DNA of 64,000 nt from Crocodylus rhombifer (taxonomy: Eukaryota > Chordata > Crocodylia > Crocodylidae). How positions within the stretch are numbered: the first letter of the stretch is position 1; every line of letters begins with the position of its first letter. The notes beneath the pieces are model-generated. The model was not told the DNA's origin and made no database searches. It saw nothing but the letters and a program-made list of their open reading frames with translations. The position numbers and the translations under genes were made by a program. This document shows, one piece after another, positions 55,513-64,000 of this stretch. The stretch lies in assembly GCA_038503035.1 (NCBI GenBank), contig JAVSML010024243.1, positions 128,647 through 192,646 of the forward strand, read 5' to 3'.

Positions 55513-55880
55513 CATGAGATGCAATAAGAAGAAGTGCAAAATCTTTTATTTAGGATCAAACAATCCAGTTAGTATGGGCTAGGGACCAACTGGCTTGCAG
55601 CAGTTTTGCAGAGAAGGACCTGGGGCTTACAGTGGGAAATTAGCTGAATATGAGTCAACAATGTGCCCTTGTTCCAAGGAAGGTTAATGGCATCCTGGAC
55701 TTCACTGTTAGGTGTGTTGCCAGTAGGTCAAGAGAAGTGATTATTTCCCTCTAATCAGCACTTATAAGGCCATATCTGGAGTACTGTGTTAAATTTTGGG
55801 CCCCACACTATAGAAAGGATATGGACAAATTGGAAACAGTCCAGTGGAAGGCAACAAAAATAGGGAGCTGGGGCACATGA

Positions 55881-56008
55881 CTTTTAGGAGATGACTTATG
55901 GTCCTCCTTTCGTGTATGGTACATGACTTATGGTCCTGCTTTGAGCAGGGGGTTGGACTAGATGCCCACCTGAGGTCCCTTCCAACCCTAATTTTCTATG
56001 ATTCTATG
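55881..56008 (+). mobile_element. Short CR1 3' end inserted in sense orientation into the older CR1
   Basis: 'gtcctgctttgagcaggggg' to 'ttttctatgattctatg' is a second complete CR1 3' terminus about 75 bp long. It is preceded by filler in which 'atgacttatggtcct' occurs twice (55891 and 55923, period 32). The host reads 'ggggcacatgactt...agaggctagggg' across it. The word atgactt also ends the host's left flank, so the target site was duplicated more than once. Confidence 0.72.
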
Positions 56009-56153
56009 AGAGGCTAGGGGAACTGGGCTTGTTTAATCTGGTATAGAGAAGACAGCGGAGATTTAATAGCAGCCTTCAACTACCTGAAGGGTGGTTCCAA
56101 ATGTCGTGGAGCTAACTGGTGGCAGATAAAAAACAAAGAGCAATAATCTCAAA

Positions 56154-56357
56154 TTGCAGCAATGGAAGTTTAGGTTAGATATTTGGAAAAACTTTCCCAC
56201 TAGTAGGGTAGTAAAGTACTGGAATAGGTTATCCAGAGAGGTTGTGGACTCTTCATCCTTGGAAGTTTTTAAGACCCAGCTAGACAAAGCCTTGGCTGCG
56301 GTGATATCGTTGGGAAAGGTTCTGCTTTGTGTAGGGGTTGGACTAGAAACTTCCTGA
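56154..56357 (+). pseudogene. CR1 ORF2 C-terminal remnant
   Basis: A 67-codon piece: KFRLDIWKNFPTSRVVKYWNRLSREVVDSSSLEVFKTQLDKAL at residues about 4-46. It corresponds to RFRLDIRRCYF...RVWNQLPREVV...LGVFKRRLDEHL in the copy at 6445-8091. The natural stop is overrun, so the last 20 residues are 3' UTR. Confidence 0.8.
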
Positions 56358-56393
56358 GGTCCTTTCCAGCCCTAATTTTCTATGATTCTATGA

Positions 56394-56605
56394 CACCACT
56401 GCTCAAGCCCTGGCCTTGCCATGTACTTAACTGCATCCATGCCAACCCCATGTGGTGCATAGGGCTATGGCGTCTGGTTTGCAGAGCTTGGAAATTTCAT
56501 AGTCGGAGAGCAGTACCAAATTTCTCAACCTGTGCGATGTCCTTTAGGCTTGACAACATGGCTTCTGGCCCATGGGCTGATGGTTGAGCACCACTTCTCT
56601 AGGTA
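56394..56605. mobile_element. hAT-like MITE
   Basis: Left 'caccactgctcaagccctgg', right complement 'gtggtgctcaaccatcagcc': inverted GTGGTGCTCAA-type ends, 210 bp apart. It directly follows the CR1 octamer tail. No coding capacity. Confidence 0.5.
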
Positions 56606-56760
56606 ATAGGTTAAGGATGGTTAGTTATTACTAATTTGTCTTGATTCAAAAGACCAGTTCATTTCTAGTAAGGCTCTTCCAGCCTCTGGTTATAAACAAG
56701 CAAAGTTCTAATTTAATCTAGGACCTGTGGTGTTTTTGTTTGGTGTAACAGGACCTTTAG
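56606..56760. other. Spacer, nothing recognised
   Basis: AT-rich, no ORF. Confidence 0.4.
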
Positions 56761-57584
56761 CTTAGGGACAGACATTGAAAAAGCTGGAGCCTGAGTGGAC
56801 TCAATCTTTAATTTAGCCTAGCCAGGTTAGACTAACCTGCAGTATTGTAACCAGACAGACATCCCAGAAGTGCAGGTACGTGTCTGCAGTGGCTCAGGCT
56901 AGAAGCTGGGGGGGTACTAAAGAAGCCGTCCCTTCACTTCCTAAGGGCTGAGCTGAGGAGGGAATGGCCAGGCCCTGGCAGGATGCTGTGATTAGAGAGG
57001 GGTTCTCCCCACTCCTGACCAGCCCAGTACAGAATGTTTATCACCCCTAATTCAGTGATTATCACCCTATTAAGAAAACAACAGAGGGATATCCCCAGCT
57101 ATCTGTTGATTCTTCATTGTCCCCTGTGCTAAGCTCAGAGGTAGCTTGCTTGTGGTCTGCTAGCTAATGCTGAGAGGTGCGTGAAGGACGGGGGAATGCC
57201 TGCTTAGCAGAGAGTGGGGAGGGAAGGGTGAGGATCAGAAGCCAGGCAGATGCCTGCAGAGACTGCTGGAGCTGCAGCCAGGGAGCAGAGGGGAGGGGAA
57301 ACCCTACTGTGGAGCAGAGAGCCTTGCCCAGTTAAGGGAGCATGGCGAGATGCTAGGGGAGTCTGATTAAATGTAAATGAGCAAGGGGTCTGGGACAGAC
57401 ATTGCATAAACTGGTTTGTGCTAAATCAGTTGTCTGATACTACGTTCAACCAGGTTTATCTCAAATCAGTTTCAGCCATTCTCAAACTGGTTTGTGTGCA
57501 CTGAACATCTGTTCTGTTACAGGTTTAAACAAGTTTCTGATCACTTAAACTGTTTGTGTTACTATGTGTAACTTCTGTTCCTAG
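56761..57584 (-). mobile_element. Large MITE/foldback element, copy B (inverted relative to copy A)
   Basis: The minus strand matches copy A (36136-37300) block by block. It starts 'ctaggaacagaagttacac', then 'agtttaagtgatcagaaac', 'acagatgttcagtg' and 'atgcaatgtctgtcccagac'; the CT-rich core follows with 'catctgcctggcttc', and it ends 'ggttagtctaacctggct' and 'ctttttcaatgtctgtcccta'. It lacks the 180-bp nested hAT MITE and is otherwise shorter. No transposase. Confidence 0.72.
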
Positions 57585-58109
57585 CCTCAGAAATTAGGAC
57601 CTTTTAGGTCACTAGAAATGGGAGGATCCTTAGTTTTCCAAAAGGACTCAGCGCAAATTGCTAGTCCTAGAAGACCTGAAACAGTTATACATAGAAAAAA
57701 ACTATCATAGGTTACTTTTCTGAGGTAGTAAAGCTGGACTGGTTTTATTTTTTCTTTTCCTTTTAAGCCCAGAGGCTTGAACTCATAGTAAGTATGGAAC
57801 TTCAATCTGGGTGGGGAGATCTGAGAAACAGACCAAATAGTTTTTTTGTTTTACATTTTAAAATATTTGTAAATTAGATTTAGTACAAGAAATATGGCCT
57901 GCATACACAAATGCAAAGAAGTGCACGCACACACAAATAAAGCGTAATGATTTTATCTGTACTCCTTAACTCTCTGTGTTTTTGTTTGTTTGTTGCAACC
58001 ATATTCATAACCACTTCATACCATATCAATATGTGTTTGTTACCTATTAATACATTTTAGGTATGTAGCATGTGTGCTTGGTCACACAAAAACAACTCTG
58101 CTTTTCAGT
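57585..58109. other. AT-rich DNA, no gene seen
   Basis: Short minus-strand ORFs only. Confidence 0.45.
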
Positions 58110-58500
58110 TTTAGGTAAGGTTATGTACACACAGTCAAATAACAAGGGAGAATTCTCCTGGGTTCAATCAGAGATCCCTGAAAAGAAATTTGAATGCTGA
58201 GCCTCTGAAGAGCAGAGAGTTCATAATGCTGATGCTGCACAGCCCAGGAGCCGCTATGTACACATCTCAGCATGCTTAGCTGGAGAGCAGTAGAGTCCAA
58301 CCTTAGTGACAGTCTCCTTGTGGAGGCAGGACATGAGCAAGGCACCCTGTGATGCTGGAGGACTGTACTACAGTTTCTCTCAGGAGGATAACTGTACAGG
58401 CATTCACTTTCCCAGGAGAAACTTTCCCAGGAGTGTTTTAACCCAGATTGCTCTCAAGTTATTTTTTTGTTTTTACTCTAAACTGAATTAAACAGCTCAG
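58110..58500 (+). mobile_element. MITE of the 'tctcctgg' family (copy 3, partial)
   Basis: 'gatgctggaggactgtacta' and 'cccaggagaaactttcccag' align with 'ctgctagaggactgtgctgt' and 'cacaggagaaaatttcctac' at 37420-37490. The left part to 58300 is GC-richer and shared less clearly. ORFs here are chance. Confidence 0.55.
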
Positions 58501-58544
58501 GGTAATTAACCACTGCAAAAACATACTGCTTGAGGTCTATATTC

Positions 58545-58725
58545 TCTTCTGTCCATGCCCCACACATGTACAGACATTTGGCATCCCAGGAGAAACTCTT
58601 CTGGGAATGATTTAAGCCTGCTTGTTTCCAGGTAATTTTTCTCCTGGGGTGGTCATTTTTGCTCTGTGAGAAATTCTAAACATCTGTATGCTTGTGGTGC
58701 AGTGACTCTCTCAGTAAAAATGAAT
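58545..58725 (+). mobile_element. MITE of the 'tctcctgg' family (copy 4)
   Basis: 'atcccaggagaaactcttct', 'tttttctcctggggtggtca', 'tttttgctctgtgagaaatt' and 'gtgcagtgactctctcag' match the internal order of copy 2 (37470-37620). Arranged in tandem, same orientation, with copy 3. Confidence 0.6.
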
Positions 58726-58889
58726 TGTCTTGATGTTGCTTAACTTATTAAGAAGGATAAGATATAATATGGCAAAATCAGAATATGTGGCTTAGAAACT
58801 GAGAGGGCTAAATCTTTTTTAGATTACTATGTTAATAATGAAGCAATGAAAAATGGCAGCTTTTAAATCACAGGGAAATTTTAACTGAA
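58726..58889. other. Spacer, nothing recognised
   Basis: AT-rich, no ORF. Confidence 0.4.
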
Positions 58890-59795
58890 GATACAAAGTG
58901 GAACTACTCAACCGCTACTTTGCCTCAGTCTTCACAAAAAAAATCAAGCTGCAGTCAGACACCTAATATTGATTATCTGGATAAGGTCTGCGCCAAGCTG
59001 AGGAAGGAGATAACAAAAGACTAGTTCAGAAAGCTTTTGTTGGGTCTGAATTCAAGTCAGCAGGGACAGATGAGCTTCCTCACCAAGTCCTGAAGGAACT
59101 GGCAAAGAATACCTTGGAGCCCTTGGCTAAGATTTTCATGAACTCTGAAATGGAGATGGGTCGGGTACCAGAGGACCGGGAAAGAGCCAACGTAGTGCCC
59201 CTCTTCAAATAAGGCAAAGAGAAGGACATGAGGAACTCCAGACCCACGAGTTTCACTTCAGTACCTAGGATGTTACTGGAGCACATGGAGCATATCCTGA
59301 AGAAGAGCATGTGCAAGCATCTGGAGGAGGAAAGGCTGATCACAAGCAGCCAGCATGGCTTTATGAAAAACAAATTGTGTCAAACAAGGTTTGTCTCCTC
59401 CTTTGACAAAGTAACTGCTTGGGTGGATGAAGGAAATGTGGTGGATGTAGTGTATCTGGACTTAAGCAAGGCTTTTGTTGAGGTCTGCAAAACCTTATGA
59501 ACAAACTGGAGAAATGTGGGCTGGATAAAACTACTACAAGGTGGATAGAGAAGTGGCTCAATAGCCAAGGTAGTTATTAATAGGTCTATGTCAGACTGAC
59601 AGGAGGTTTCAAGTGGAGTCCCACAAGGGTCTGTCCAGGGCTTGGTGCTGTTCATTATTTGGATGGAGGCATAGAAAGTGTGCAAGTCTTCAGACAACAT
59701 GAAATTGGAAAGGATTACAAACATTGGAGGATGCAAGCACAGTTCAGAAGGCTCTTAACAGACTGGAACATTTTGCTAGAGCAAATAGGATAGGA
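58890..59795 (+). mobile_element. Old CR1-family LINE, RT region
   Basis: A 900-bp fragment covering the start of RT to just before the thumb: LLNRYFASVFTKKI near 58905, GRVPEDRERANVVPLFK near 59160, then the ORF at 59228-59500, a GVPQGSVQGL-type motif B near 59620, and a degraded ADDxKL region near 59690. Stops and indels throughout. It diverges from the 6322 subfamily and resembles the old copies at 18815 and 27688. Confidence 0.82.
59228..59500 (+). pseudogene. Old CR1 RT fragment with motif A
   Basis: A 90-codon segment: HILKKSMCKHLEEERLI (residues 22-38), SSQHGFMKNKLCQT (40-53), VTAWVDEGNVVDVVYLDLSKAF (62-83 region). Motif A retains its Asp in LDLSKAF, but the second conserved Asp (AFD) is lost to VE. 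The frame breaks directly after. Confidence 0.8.
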
Positions 59796-59905
59796 CCCTC
59801 ATGGCACATGGACAGATCAACGCCATGCTAGATCCAGCCCATGGGCCAGCTCCATGCCCCTCATCCAGAATGCAGGTCTAGGAGGTTAAGCATCGCTGAT
59901 TTAAG
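59796..59905. mobile_element. hAT-like MITE end fragment
   Basis: 'gatccagcccatgggccagc' followed by 'ggttaagcatcgctgattta' has the GGCCCATGGGC...TNAGCATCGCTG layout of a hAT-type right end. The left end is missing, cut at the CR1 boundary. Confidence 0.4.
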
Positions 59906-62149
59906 AGTTTTTCATTTACAGCTAAGGAAAGAGTTTTTCCTCCTCTTTAACTCCCTAGCTTCTCTGCTTTTATCATAGGAGCTGCCAACAAAATTGAGAT
60001 TAATGAAGGGATGGTTTTAAGACCGTTTCACTGATTAGTTATTGAGAATACCTAAAGTCTGTCTTTTTAAATTAAAACTTTCGAAACTATCACAGTTCAC
60101 AATGTTCTTATTCATAGATAGAATAATGAAAGATTATACTCTGAAAGATGGAGATAATCTTTAAGGATAAGGAATCAATTTGAAAGAGTATAAGGTTAAA
60201 ATTGAGAGGCATTAGCTCGTATTAATTTTTTATTTATTTTTTGTTTGTATAAAGCGTACACTAATTAGTACATATATCCTGAAAGGGGAAATGGAAGGAA
60301 TGAACCTTTGAAAATTCTGAAAAGAAAGTAGTGTAATTATTTTCTATCATAAAAGTGCTATTATGTTTGTCTTGTTTGGCTGGTTAATAAACAAACTATC
60401 CTTCAATCTGCAAATGTGCGTTGTCTGTAATAAAGTCCTTGAACAGAAACAACTTTGCAGAGTGAAGGACCTTCTATCAGTTAAGTGGAGATGCAAGTAC
60501 TTGAAGGTTTAAATGTGTATTACTGCCAAAAAAAATGGATCGCTACCTTGCTGTCTAGCAAATAATGTGTTTAAGAGAAATGTTAAATGATGTGTTTTCT
60601 ATAGTAAATATAATTTTATATTAGTAAAGAATGTACTTCTATTTACCTATTTTAATTAATATTTTGTTTGTGTTCATATCTATGGAGTATCTTGTAGTCA
60701 TCCAGACAATGCTGGTCATAGTGGTTCTCTAGGGGGTTTAGGGGCAGAAAAAGGAGGTAGAAGAGTCTGTTAGCAGGTTGTGAAATGTAAAAGTCCTGTA
60801 ACTAGATCAAGCTCTGCACAGGTGATTTCTCTAATGTAATCATCTAGCCAAATGAAGAAGTTCTGTGAGGTAAGATGAATGATAACCCACCCCTGCTCAA
60901 AATCACACACAAAATAGAGTTTGGGGTGAGAAGGTTTGGATATAAAAATTAAAAAATAAATCATAAGACTTGAAAGCCAGTCTGGTATATATGATGGAGA
61001 AGCCCTTCCTTCACTAAAAGAAGAATTTCTCCCAGTACTAGAATTCCAGTACACATGCCAGTTAGTGAGGATGAAACATTTTGCAGCTGGGAGATTGGTG
61101 GGAGATTATCTGGGTGGTAAAGATATAGAACTTGGCATCCCAAAAACTGGACAAATAATATTCTAGCATTACAGCATCAAAAGGGGCAAGAAGACAAAAC
61201 CAAATGTTGTATGTGAGAAGATCGGTGCATAATTTAGGAATTCTAAAACAGTTTGGTGTTTTTTCCTGATAGATCAGTCTATCACAAAAGGACAACCACG
61301 GCATTTTAGATTTTTACAGGCTATCTTTTTATGGGTGTAAATGAATTCTAAATGTTGGTATTTACTGATCATTGTTTGTGTATAGTGGGACTTATAGGGC
61401 CAGGCTCTACCTACTGTGTCTGAATGTGATTTCTATTCCCAAAGAGTGTAGCAAAAAGGAGGAAGACACATTCACCTTTTGCACTGACTGTTTCTCAGGG
61501 ACTCGAGTAGGGTGGACTAACATCTCAATTAAGTACCCAAGTCAACTTGTGTGCCTAATAGGTGCAGTAGAATCTATCCCACATAGTGTTAGTCAACTGC
61601 GAAACATAGGTGTTCAAATACATAATAAAAGAAAATGCTATAGCAGCTCTCAATAATGGAACCAAATCATAAGCATTTGGCCAAATCTTGTTCCTCGGGG
61701 CGAGAGAACGTGCATTGATTTGAAGGGAGATATGATTTGTTCCTGCAAGCATAAGCATTAATAGTGTTTAAAACCAGGTTAATGTCATGTTGTCATATTT
61801 GTGGATCACTAGTGCATATAGCACTTTATATGTGCCTACTGATCCTAAATATAATTGTCCTTCTAGCTCATCCAAAAAATGCTTTAAAAAGAACATGGAA
61901 CAATTCTGAATCAAAGCCTACTATACTGTAGGTAGGATGTTCAGGGCATTTTCTTGCTGTGCAGTATTCACATAACAAATGTTCCTTGTTGGCTTTGCCT
62001 ATTTTTTCTAACAGTTTAATCACTCATAACAATATCCCTGTATTAAATTATCTGTTATCCTGCAGCTCTCTCTTCTGCTTTAACAGAGACAGATGTTTTA
62101 TGAACCCATTATTTCATACCTGGCTTATTTAAACAATAGTTAAACTGAC
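59906..62149. other. AT-rich DNA, no gene supported
   Basis: ORFs of 60-94 codons at 60770-61143 and 61372-61656 have no recognisable domain. No repeats named. Confidence 0.45.
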
Positions 62150-62679
62150 TAGAGGTTTTCTGAATAATTGAGCAGAATGCAATATATTATCTCAATATTT
62201 TGTCTGCATTTAAATTTGTGTGAAAAATAGGCTGCGTTCTTTTACAATGATGATTTTCAGTGTGTATATTATTGACTTGCAGTTTCACTCAATATAATCA
62301 AACTGTTAAAAATATAGCCTATGTTATTTTATAACATTAATAACTATGGCAAAAGTGAGGCATAAATAATTTTATGATCCTGAGAGTATGAGTACCTCCT
62401 CATACTAGTCATTTTACTTTACAGGCTATCAACAGCCTACCTTCTCACTCATCTCTCTCCTTTATCTTAGTTCAAGCCATCTGTTTCACAGGCACTTGAG
62501 ATAAATAACTAAAAATAAGCCACATATAAGAAGCAACAGCCAGTGACTACTTGAAATATCCTTTAGAATTTGTTTGCACTGTAAGCATACTTTTCTTTTC
62601 TTCATTGTATTGTCACATAAAATAGTCTATTTACTAGATTTAAAGATGAGGTTTTTTTCCCCTGACATTCATCATGGGG
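62150..62679. other. AT-rich, non-repetitive DNA; weak conserved-element candidate
   Basis: 62160-62400 is free of obvious repeats and lacks ORFs, with many TAATTT/AATATT words. Evidence for conservation is minimal. Confidence 0.2.
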
Positions 62680-63180
62680 AAAATGAAGGTGCAGATGCAG
62701 GCACAGTTGGGTTCTGTGCTACTCTTGGGCTCCCTGCTGAGCCAGGGAGCAGCAGAAGAATCAGTCTGGAGCCAGAGAGCAGTTCAAGACTAGCATACAG
62801 CCAGAGAGTAGTGAGAGAATCGGTGCTAGGTGCCCAGCTTTCTGGCTCTGGGTTGATTCCCTCACTGCTCTCTGGCTCAACAGAAAGCCTGAGATAGTGA
62901 GGGAATCAGTGCTGGGTCTCAGACTGCTTTCTGGCTCCTACCTGTGCACTGGATCCTGCGTGTGTGTGGGAGGAGGGGGGGAGACATGAAGGTGAAAGCA
63001 CAGGAAACAATGTGCAGGTGGTTGGGTATGCAGGCATGGAGGTAGGAAGCAAATGGCATGGACAAGTAGCAGGGGGGGAAAGTGTCTGGGGCCAGGCTTC
63101 CTCAGCCACGTGCATCCTCACTGCTCGCCCCTCCGGCTGCTGCTTTCTCTGGTCTGGTAGGGGAAAGAATTTCAGATGAC
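62680..63180. repeat. GC-rich patch with long imperfect hairpin
   Basis: The word gagccagagagcag recurs in direct and inverted orientation. Arms of 22 bases at 62800-62821 and 62855-62876 pair at 20 of 22 positions (gccagagag(t/c)agtgag(a/g)gaatc). A shorter hairpin, gctccctg / cagggagc, precedes it at about 62730. Four ORFs of 71-107 codons in this patch are compositional. Confidence 0.55.
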
Positions 63181-64000
63181 CCTCTAATAACTTGATTCTT
63201 TGCTTGTAAAATTGTAAGAACTTTATAATTTTATTCCATGTAAAGAATATAATGTGGGTGGGGGTGTTTTCTTAAATTCAAAGTTGTCTTGGATCTGGAT
63301 AAATATGGTAGTAACCTTTTTTTTCCTTTGGTATCCGAGTACTTAATGGAATACTGAACTGTCAGTCTGTCTAGATAAAATGCACGTACTGCAGGTCATT
63401 TAGTATTGGAATATCCCCAACACGTTAGGATTTTTTTTTTTATGCTTGGTAGTGCCTCTTGCAGAATTTCTGTGTTCATTGCTACTAAAGATCTCATGAT
63501 GAAATTTTTCCAAACTATATTGGCAAGAACATGATCACTAGTAGTTGATGTTCCTCATCTGTTCTTTTTCTAAGGAGAATTCAGGAAAATATGCAAGAAA
63601 CAAGCCTATTATATTTTGATCCAATGCCCTTCCTACAAGGATTGTCATAGTGTTCTCAATCCCTTATTCTAAAATACCAAGTCTGACTGCAATTACAGAC
63701 TTTGAATCCCAGTGGAATCAAAATATCTTTTCACAGTTTTGTGGTCGACAAGTCATTTTACTTTCTATACAATTTTGGAAAGACCACAGAAACTGAGGCC
63801 CTCTTCTTCTCTTTGTAGATACTGAAAAAGTATTCTTATTGTAAAACCAAGAATGCTCTTTTGTGTTCTGTCCTTCAGAAATGCTGTCAATTTTTTACCA
63901 GATGGTTGCTACCCTTAAACTTAGGAAAGACTGCATTATAACTGTTGTGGAGGTAACAACTGAAACAGGGTACGTTGTCCATCCACTCTCCTTTCCTGCA
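63181..64000. other. AT-rich DNA, no gene seen
   Basis: T-runs near 63318 and 63430; short ORFs only. The window ends in unremarkable sequence. Confidence 0.5.

Larger units (their letters stand above)
55513..56393 (+). mobile_element. Old CR1-family LINE, 3' part, with nested CR1 tail
   Basis: Begins in the post-FADD segment ('aagaagtgcaaaatctttta' corresponds to the NKDKCRVLH-type block). It continues through 'ctggagtactgtgttaaat' (LEYCV) and 'tttaggttagatatttgg', and ends 'ttctatgattctatga' with two octamers. A separate CR1 tail interrupts it at about 55881-56008. The last readable ORF2 piece is at 56154-56357. Confidence 0.88.

Noticed and set aside
1..64000. CRISPR array, operon or prokaryotic system
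   Set aside because: No regularly spaced repeats, no dense coding, and the repeat content is vertebrate.
1..64000. tRNA, rRNA or snRNA genes
   Set aside because: No cloverleaf with A and B boxes and no recognisable rRNA or snRNA core motif was found by eye. A covariance-model scan would be the decisive test.

Overview
This is a 64 kb piece of vertebrate nuclear DNA, most likely from a reptile. It is AT-rich, CpG-poor outside a few patches, full of microsatellites and homopolymer runs, and carries two 10-base N gaps. The dominant mobile elements are CR1-type LINEs (3' ends with tandem ATTCTATG, RT motif FADD) plus many short non-autonomous DNA transposons with terminal inverted repeats. I recognise no SINE/L1 signature of mammals. 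A crocodilian or turtle fits best. This is an inference from repeat content; no single-copy gene fixes it.

No host protein-coding gene, tRNA or rRNA could be supported. Almost every ORF over 100 codons lies in a repeat. The window is best read as intergenic or long-intron DNA.

Layout. 1-3671: AT-rich DNA with one unclassified repeat and one palindrome-rich MITE. 3672-8172: two CR1 LINEs lying head to head, the right one with a 548-codon reverse transcriptase ORF. 8173-18800: mostly unique-looking AT-rich DNA with one foldback element (11640-12620). 18815-19945: an old CR1 holding a 46-bp antisense CR1 tail. 21746-22000: a hAT-type MITE with a perfect 8-bp target duplication. 22500-24720: an old antisense CR1-like LINE split by a younger CR1. 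25011-25870: a MITE arm joined to GC-rich tandem repeats. 27688-28800: an old CR1 interrupted by G-rich DNA. 31340-32290: a solo LTR with a perfect 5-bp target duplication. 32515-32990: second copy of the 11.6 kb foldback family. 36136-37670: a MITE cluster with a nested 180-bp hAT element. 38300-47770: AT-rich, including the best conserved-noncoding-element candidate at 43600-44160. 47771-54060: scattered MITEs and a 1.9 kb GC-rich block. 55513-59905: two further CR1 copies, an inverted copy of the 36 kb element, and foldback MITEs. 59906-64000: AT-rich plus one GC-rich inverted-repeat patch.

The interest lies in the order of insertion events (elements in elements, with readable target duplications), several inverted-repeat structures, and a few non-repetitive CpG-retaining stretches that could be regulatory. 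I see no sign of a novel enzymatic or defence system.
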